Shown here: in pieces, positions 57,190 to 64,000 of the stretch
Layout: each line of letters opens with the position of its first letter
Numbering within the stretch: position 1 is the stretch's first letter
Assembly (NCBI RefSeq): GCF_041146795.1
Contig: NC_135187.1
Coordinates: forward strand, 6,559,556-6,623,555
DNA: 64,000 nt
Direction: 5' to 3'
Source of the DNA: Maylandia zebra
Lineage: Eukaryota; Chordata; Actinopteri; Cichliformes; Cichlidae
The notes under the pieces: generated by a model
What the model was told of the DNA's origin: nothing
What the model saw: the letters and a program-made list of their open reading frames with translations, nothing else
Databases searched by the model: none
Position numbers and translations under genes: made by a program

Positions 57190-57840
57190 GGTCACTTCAT
57201 TAGGTACACCTTAATAATACTGGGTTAAATACTTTTTTGTCCTCAGAGCTGCTTTAATTCTACATGGAATAGATTCAATAAGGTGCTGCAAATATTCTTT
57301 GGAGATTCTGGTCCATATTTACATTTAGCATCACACAGTGTCCATGGCATGTCTCTCTCGTTCTGCTACATCCCAGAATTGCTCTATTCGATTGCAACTT
57401 GGTGACTGTGGAGGCCATTCATGTACAGTAAACTTATCCTCATGTACAAGAAACCAGTTTGCAATGTTTTGAGCTTTATGACATAGTGCATAAGTCTGCT
57501 GGAACCAGCCATTTAAAAATGGGTACACTGGTAACAAAGGGATGGACATGGTTAGCAACAATACTCAGGGAGCCTATGGTGTCTAAACAATACTTTGTAA
57601 CAAGGGGCCTGAGGTTCATCAGGAAAATTATACCCCATCACCAGCCCGAACTGTAGACAGACAGGATGATCCATACTTTGATGTTGTTTACTCTAAATTC
57701 TGATCCTACCATCTGAATGTTACAGCACAAATCAAGACTTGTCAGAGCAGAAAACGTTTTTCCAATCTTCTGCTGTGTAGTTTGGTAAAGCAGTGTGGTA
57801 AAATCCAAGCAGATCAGCATTTTCTAAAATATTCAGAGTC
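57190..57840 (-). mobile_element. Degenerate Tc1/mariner-type transposon
   Basis: Begins near 'ttcattaggtacaccttaat', a known-looking terminal phrase. On the minus strand FLVHEDKFTVHEWPPQSPS and NRIEQFWDVAERER correspond to the transposase C-terminus; the expected QD before it reads QQT, so a catalytic aspartate is gone. It resembles the copy at 28660-29215. Confidence 0.65.
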
Positions 57841-58075
57841 AGACTGGCTATAACCCCCTACGACGTCGAAAGTAGCTTAAACCATCTTTCCTCACCATTC
57901 TGAATCTCACATTGAACTTAAACACAAAATAACGGTAAATCTGATAAAAGTTCAAAATATAAAAGTACTAAATGTAAAACAATTAAAGAAGCTTTATAAA
58001 GTCAATTAGGTACATTCAAAGAAATAATAATAATAGTAATAAAAATTGACATCAACGGTACACGTCAGCAGCTGT

Positions 58076-58460
58076 CCAATGGGAAATGGCATTACTCATC
58101 GTCACGAATCTGTCGTCCAATCAGAGGCGTTGATGTTGAGCGGAGTTTAGCGGGTACATTTTCGATCTCGATTCGATAGCACAGCTAAGTGAAGGGGCAT
58201 TGTTTTGATGAAGAAGATCCAGTCTGATAAAAACGAACGAGATTAGAGGTTATCTCGGGTTTGTTTACCCGGTTCACGAGGCGATGAGAGCGTAACTCGA
58301 CTTTTTTTCTGGCAGGTTATTTTTTTACTTAGAAAAGTCCGAATGCTAACTAGCCTCCAGAGCTAACGTCAGCTAAGTAACTGGAGTGTTGTGATGTCCT
58401 GCGGCGGTGCAACGTTTTCTTGTTTCGTTGTCAACTCCAGCGGCTCGTAAAGAACAGGTC
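58076..58460 (+). promoter_or_regulatory. Probable daxx promoter and 5' non-coding exon region
   Basis: Two CCAAT boxes (58076-58080 and 58117-58121, 41 bases apart) precede a stretch richer in CpG than its surroundings up to about 58460. The first coding exon of daxx begins at 59861 after an acceptor, so a non-coding first exon must lie upstream, most simply here. The start site and donor were not fixed. Confidence 0.4.
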
Positions 58461-59860
58461 GGTGTGTATCCTACTGTCACATTATTACGGTGTGTGTGGG
58501 CGTGCTTTATTTAACCTTTTGTCTTAAGTTTTCCACCTGTAATGTGCTGTCTGTGTCATCGTGATTAGTTTCACTTTCATGTGTTTGGAAACTGCTATCC
58601 CCTGTTTGTTTTCCTATTTTCCGAGTAAACACAGCGGAACGATAACACTGATCAGCCGGCTTCTGTAGCCCTAAATGAAGCATCAAATTCACAAACTGTC
58701 GATGCTTCTGTGTTAATGCTGTAATATGGACGCAGGAGCCTGCCTTCCAGTTATTGAAGTTTAACTGATGATAGAAAATGGTGGCATGCAAATCACAGGT
58801 TCACACATCCTCAGGTGAATTGTCTAGGCAACGGGACATTGTTGAAAACAGTCAACTGACATGACTTTGGAGACTTCTAAGGCTTCTGAGGGCCACAGAC
58901 TGTATTTTAGCAGTCATTCCAGAAATCCATTACCCAGCTTGGGAATTTGAGTGATCATGCCCCTGTTTTAGGAAGCTATTTGCTCAGATTAAACTGTTTT
59001 TTTAATCCAGAGGTGCTTCATCTATTATCAGGTAACTATGCTGATCCACAGTAGGTTGTGTTAAAGAAGAGTAGCATATATGTATAAAGCCATTACCTAC
59101 TGACCAATCAAACCGACCATCATTCTGATGCCCTGGTGAGCATCAGTAAAAAATATGGATCTTTATACTCACCTTTATTCCTGCTTTTTCCCTTTTCACT
59201 GCAAGCAATGTTTAAATTATTTCATTCCTTTATATGTGGGTGCAGCTGAAACTGTCTCACACACATCTGCACACTATAGTGTTTATTTTACAAACTAAAA
59301 AATTGTAATTATACTTCAGATCCTCCTGTGTCTTTATGGTGGAGCTGTGAAAGTGACAGCTTTGTTAATGCGCACAAATGCATGTGTTCAGCTTTCATTC
59401 CTGACTTTAAATTGACTTTTTTGATATTGGAGGACTTTTCCACACATTAATGTAGCACTTTTGAAACATTTCCTCGTACAGACACACAGTAATTTCATCT
59501 GGCAGCTGTGGTGCTTTCAGCCTTACTGTGTGTTACTCTTCATTTTGTGTTCTGACATCATAGTTTGTAAAGGTAGCCACTCTGCAGTCATTAGACTTGT
59601 CTATGTTTCAGATCTTTCATGTGAATATGACCTGAAACTGGTTCTCTTTGAAACCAGATAAAAATATCCTGGGTTTGTTGAACTCTGTTCACAGAGCAGG
59701 TCCCTGCTTTGGTATTTAAATAATCAGAAGTGCCCACATGGCCAGAATTTGTCACCTTTTTTTGTGCCAATGTAAATATTGTACAGATCATGAAAACACT
59801 GAAGTTCTGATGCTTGTGTGTCATCCTGTTCTGGTCTCATTCTGCCTGTTTGTATTTTAG
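58461..59860 (+). other. Probable daxx 5' intron
   Basis: No element or gene recognised; the stretch ends in TGTATTTTAG, the acceptor of the first coding exon. Confidence 0.45.
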
Positions 59861-59876
59861 AAAGCCGGCGTTTTGA

Positions 59877-62800
59877 ATGGCGGTGGCTCCTGCCTCGATG
59901 GCAGATAAAATCATTGTGCTTGATGAGGAAGGCGAAGAAGAAGAGAGTCCTCAGCCCTCCTCCTCTGCCTCCAAATCAAGCCCTGACCTTCAAGCCAAAA
60001 ATGTCTCGCCGCTCAAAGCTCAGCTGCCAGTGCCCACACACATTACCCAGTCACCCTTCGCTACAGCGAAGAAGACCACGCAGTGTCTGCAGGCAGAGAA
60101 TCAGAAGTTGTTCACTGAGGTGAGTTTATATGATGTTCCAAAGTTCATGACCAGAACTTAAAATAATGACATTTATGGAGAAGTATTTCATGTGTATCAG
60201 ACTTCAGATTGCTCTAAGTGCTCAGTTTTTCTGTCTGGGTGACATTGACTTAAAATCTTATCTGTGTGTTTTTAGGCTAATTGTTGAAACATGATATATT
60301 TAAATGTTGACTTTTAAATCAAATTAACAAGTGAGATGATCCATGTTTCCCAAATAATACTGTGGGAAACTCAGTGGTGTCATCAGTTAGTTCCTCATTG
60401 AACAGATCAACTCCACTCTTCTAGACTGCAGCTGGTGGTCTTTACCACACTGGGGGCCTGACCAGCCTGCAGGGGAAACACAGGAAGGTCCACAGTTCGC
60501 TGGTCAGCAGTGACTCAGCTTTCAGAATAAGAGAGGATTGTATGGTGTTTAACCTGTTATATGTTGTCTCATAGTGATTCAGTAAATGCAAATTCCTGAG
60601 TACCGTCTAGTTTTGCAGAACATTGTTCCATGGAGTTTATCCCAGCATGAGGCGAAGTACATCCTACAGCTCTCCTCCACTGGGTGCAAAACAATTTTAT
60701 TAAAACAGTCATTAAAAAAAAACACGTTTAGTATTTGAAAGTTGGTAAGACCATTTTTGTATATTTCATTTTGATATATAAAAAACAACAACTATAATAA
60801 AATAACAATAAAATAATGTAGAAGAAAAAACTATAATAAAAATAACATTCAATTATTATTATTATTTTTAATTTGGCTTGTATGACAGTCTCATTAATAG
60901 TGACGGTTTTTTGTGTTTGTTTAAGAAATGAACTGATGGGTGGGTGAGGTTGATTTAGTTGGAGAGTGTACTGTGAGAGGATATAAACACTGGCATTAAA
61001 TATGTATGTAATATTAAACTTTAGATCTAAACTTCCTCATTTAAATTACCTACTTATTTGAAAATATACAGATACACCCTATAAAGTCAATCCTGGGCCA
61101 CTTTATACTGCAGATGTGTGTTTGTGTTAAAAAAGCACTGAAACCAGTCTTGCAACATCTGTCTTTTTCACTCCCTTGTTTTTCTCTTTGGTTCCTTATC
61201 CGTCATACTTTCTACTTTATCTCATCCTTTTTTTCTGTTTTCTTCCCTCCAGTTTGTGGAGCACTGCAGGCCCCTCACAGAGGACTGCCCGGAGGTCTTG
61301 ACCTTCCTTCAGACAAAGCACTCCAAGGCCTGCCCGGACTTCCTGTCATCAGTGGAGTTGAGGAACACTTTGGGACGATGTTTGACTCGCGCTCAGGCCA
61401 ACCGCTCTAAAACATTTGTCTACATCAGTGAACTGTGTACTGTGCTCAAGCAGCATGCCATCAAGAAGAGGCAAACCCTCTTCAAGGTTGACCATGGGCC
61501 TTCTACCTCAACGTCGAGTGATCTTCAGTCTACCTCCGTCACGCTCAAAAGTACAAGCAAGAGTAAAGGTAACCTGGACGAGGAGGAAGAAGGTGTGCAG
61601 CCGGCAGCAGATGAAGAGCAGCCTTCCACCTCAGGACAGCAAGACAACAGAGAGGCAGACCGAGAAGAGGAGAGAAAAGCTAAAAGAGCCTCCAGGAAGC
61701 AGGTTAGTGTGGATTAGGAAAGTTGGAAAGTTTTATTTGTATACTGTATATTATATATACAGTTTTATTTGCACAGCACAATTTGCCTCAGTGTTTTTAA
61801 TATGACTTCAATACAGTCATTTTAAAAGGGAAAAAGAGTAAAGCAGATCAAAGCACACTGGTTAAGGCAGCCATTAAATATAAACTATTAAAAATATAAA
61901 ATATCCCTCCTTTTATTTTTCAGCAACAGTAAGGGTTTGACACTTTTGTAGGAAATGATCATTCATGTCTGTCCTGTGTGTTCCTCTCAGATAGCGTACC
62001 TGGAGAACCTGCTGAAGGTGTACAACGAGGAGATCTGCCGCCTGCAGCAGGCTGAGCTGAGTCTCACTGACATGGAAGCGGAGGACTCGTTATACATCCA
62101 GGAGCACAAACTCAAACGCAAGGTCAGCCTCCAGTGTGGTGCAGCTCGGTGGCTTCCACTCTCTAATACAGACATTAAAGCTGTAAAATGTAAATGTTTA
62201 CGACAGCCTGAGTGGCAGCTGCTCACACCTCCCTCACGTGTCCTCCTCCTTTTTTTCCAGATGATGAAGATTTATGAAAAACTGTGTGAACTAAAGGGCT
62301 GCAGCACACTAACAGGCCGAGCCATTGAACAGAGAATCAGCTACAAAAGCACTCGTTACCCTGAGATCAACAGGAGGGTGAGCTGCACGTTGTTGGGGCT
62401 ACTTTCTAACCCGAGGGGTGGATTAAGACGCATCTGCAACAGAGCCAGGCTTTTTTTGCATTAACTGCCTCATTGAAACCAAATACAGTTATGATGACTG
62501 TGGTTCTAAACTTTGCCTGTTAACTCTGGTTTTACACTTCAGTCTCTGCGCATGCTCACATTTATGTGCTGCTTTACTCGTAGAAAATTCCAGGCAGACA
62601 TTATCAGCAGAAGATTAAAGGGCTGTAAAGAAATCTTAAAATCAAACAAAAAACATTAAACAGCAAAGGCAATGCCGTGTTTATACACTGTTGAAAAAAC
62701 ATGACAGTAAAAAAGCAAGGGGATGTCCAATAGTCCCGGTATAACACAAAGTCACTAAGGCCTCCTCATGTAACAGCTCGTCTCCCATGATCTCCTCCAT

Positions 62801-64000
62801 ACTTGAAACTATGCTGGGAGATGAAGCAAACCTCCTTATGACTGCATGTGTGGATGTGACATCATGGAGAAGCTGGACTGCCTGTGCAGCCTGAAGGTGC
62901 TGCTTCAAGCTGCCACCAGTGACAAAAAGCAAAACTAGAGAAAAGTCATTAAGGATGAGGAGACGGTCTGTGGCACCACGTCCTAAACCCTCACATCTCA
63001 GTCAGCGTGTTCAGCAGATTTATTTATACAGCGCCAAATCACAAAGACAACAGACAACCCTAACAATCATGTGACCCACTGAGCAAGTGCTTTGGAGACA
63101 GTGGGATGAATGCTATAACTCAAGAATGCAGTGACGTAGGATTTTAACATTTTTATAATAGGTGAAGTTAATAGGAGGCTGAGTGGGAGCTCTGATGGCG
63201 GTTAGTATTTTTCCGATTGCCTGAAAAGATGCCTCTCCAGTCCTCCGGTTGACACTTTCATTTGAAATAAAGCAGTTGAAATGGATTCACATCTGGACTG
63301 ATTGATATTCCTTAATTTAAATGACTTGATCTTACACTGCAGTGATCCAGTGTTCCCTTCATTCTTTGAACATTTGTTGTTCTGCTCTGTGTGCTCTCAG
63401 GACTGCTGTTTATTTTGAGCTCTTCTGAACTCTGTAGCATTTAAACTTGATTCTAATTCAGGTCTGATGCTGTCGTATAATCTAATGAAACATTTGGGTT
63501 ACATTTTAGTTCGTGACTAATTCAGATTTACTGATAAAATATTTTTGGTTAAACTGATAAGGTTTCTAATTTAACATTAACTGTGAGCATCAGTGTAAAA
63601 GATATTAGGCCACAGATCAGGACCAAGCATAAAAACATTATTGGTTTCTTGCTGCTATTAATGGTTTCTGTCTGAGGTTTCTGAACTATTTGAAGTTCTT
63701 TATAAAACACAAACTGGCAGAAACACACAGCGATCACACAGAAGAGATTTGTATCTGTGGTTATTTAATTTCATGGAGCTATATTTTCATTCGAGTTTTG
63801 TCCTCTGTGTTCCTCCCTTTGTCAGATCGAGCGTTTCATCAACAGTCCCGAGGTACGACAAAACCCTCCTGATTACCAGGACATCCTCCAGCAGGTGTTG
63901 CGTGCCAACGATCGCCACAACCTCTGCTTGACCAGGAAGCATATAAACCAGATCGCCCAGGAGGCGTTCAGAGAGACCGGGAGCCGCATACAGGACCGCC
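59877..64000 (+). CDS. daxx: DAXX, N-terminal part, cut by window edge
   Basis: Coding exons 59877-60119, 61253-61702, 61991-62122, 62261-62377 and 63826-64000 (continuing), all in phase 0, give the first 372 residues. DAXX is a nuclear histone H3.3 chaperone that works with ATRX, binds SUMO and acts in transcription and apoptosis. IIVLDEEGEEEE near the N-terminus (I12-L15 plus acids) matches the SUMO-interacting motif IIVLDDDDE of human DAXX. Exon 3 has VYISELCTVLKQHAIKK of the ATRX-binding helical bundle. Exons 4-6 hold YLENLLKVYNEEICRLQ, GCSTLTGRAIEQRI, YPEINRR and DYQDILQQVLRAN, matching the start of the histone-binding domain. The acidic and C-terminal parts lie outside. A second in-frame ATG at 59898 (MADKIIVLD) could also start. 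It follows tapbp in the same direction. Confidence 0.95.
63010..63110 (+). repeat. Fish interspersed repeat fragment in daxx intron
   Basis: 'tttatttatacagcgccaaa' and 'agcaagtgctttggagacag' are phrases of a repeat very common in fish introns. It lies in the intron before the exon at 63826. Confidence 0.6.

Overview
The window is vertebrate nuclear DNA from a teleost fish, probably a percomorph; a cichlid or tilapia is plausible but not proven. The evidence is intron-split genes with GT-AG borders, fish-type MHC class I and tapasin exons, and many fish-type interspersed repeats. The backbone is a teleost MHC class I core segment. On the plus strand it carries a complete MHC class I heavy-chain gene (coding exons 19551-27478), tapasin (tapbp, 50581-56259) and the first five coding exons of daxx (59877 to the window edge). 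On the minus strand lies a broken second class I gene (42627-47718). The class I heavy chain binds peptide in the ER and tapasin edits that loading, so the two form one antigen-presentation module. Both have ISRE-like sites upstream, and the class I gene also has an X2/Y-like promoter arrangement. Daxx is a histone-H3.3 chaperone and transcription/apoptosis regulator that is a known neighbour of tapbp in vertebrate MHC regions. LEFT FLANK (1-5290): a likely polyadenylated spliced transcript without a recognised protein (1063-3775), a 26-base C run, a short telomere-like TTAGGG tract and an ARL6IP6-like exon fragment on the minus strand. 5291-12322: a complete, apparently very young Ty3/gypsy LTR retrotransposon with two identical 384-bp LTRs and one uninterrupted 1870-residue Gag-Pol frame. 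12327-19330: mostly AT-rich DNA with a 5'-truncated Rex1/L2-like LINE bounded by a 13-bp duplication, and hints of a minus-strand transcript divergent from class I. 19334-28081: the class I gene, with LINE and YqaJ-like transposon debris in its long second intron. 28640-42590: a transposon-dense block with Tc1 relics, a hAT-like C-terminal frame, two hAT-type insertions (one hosting a further TA-flanked element), a LINE endonuclease scrap and a frameshifted L1. 42627-47718: the class I pseudogene, whose intron holds an old Tc1 interrupted by an 8-bp-TSD hAT-like element, itself interrupted by a Tc1 with an intact 341-residue transposase. 47719 to the end: tapbp, a Tc1 relic, then daxx. Splice sites and frames were worked out by eye; phases agree across all joined exons of class I, tapbp and daxx. 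Repeat family names come from recognition rather than a database search. No tRNA, rRNA or CRISPR array was seen.
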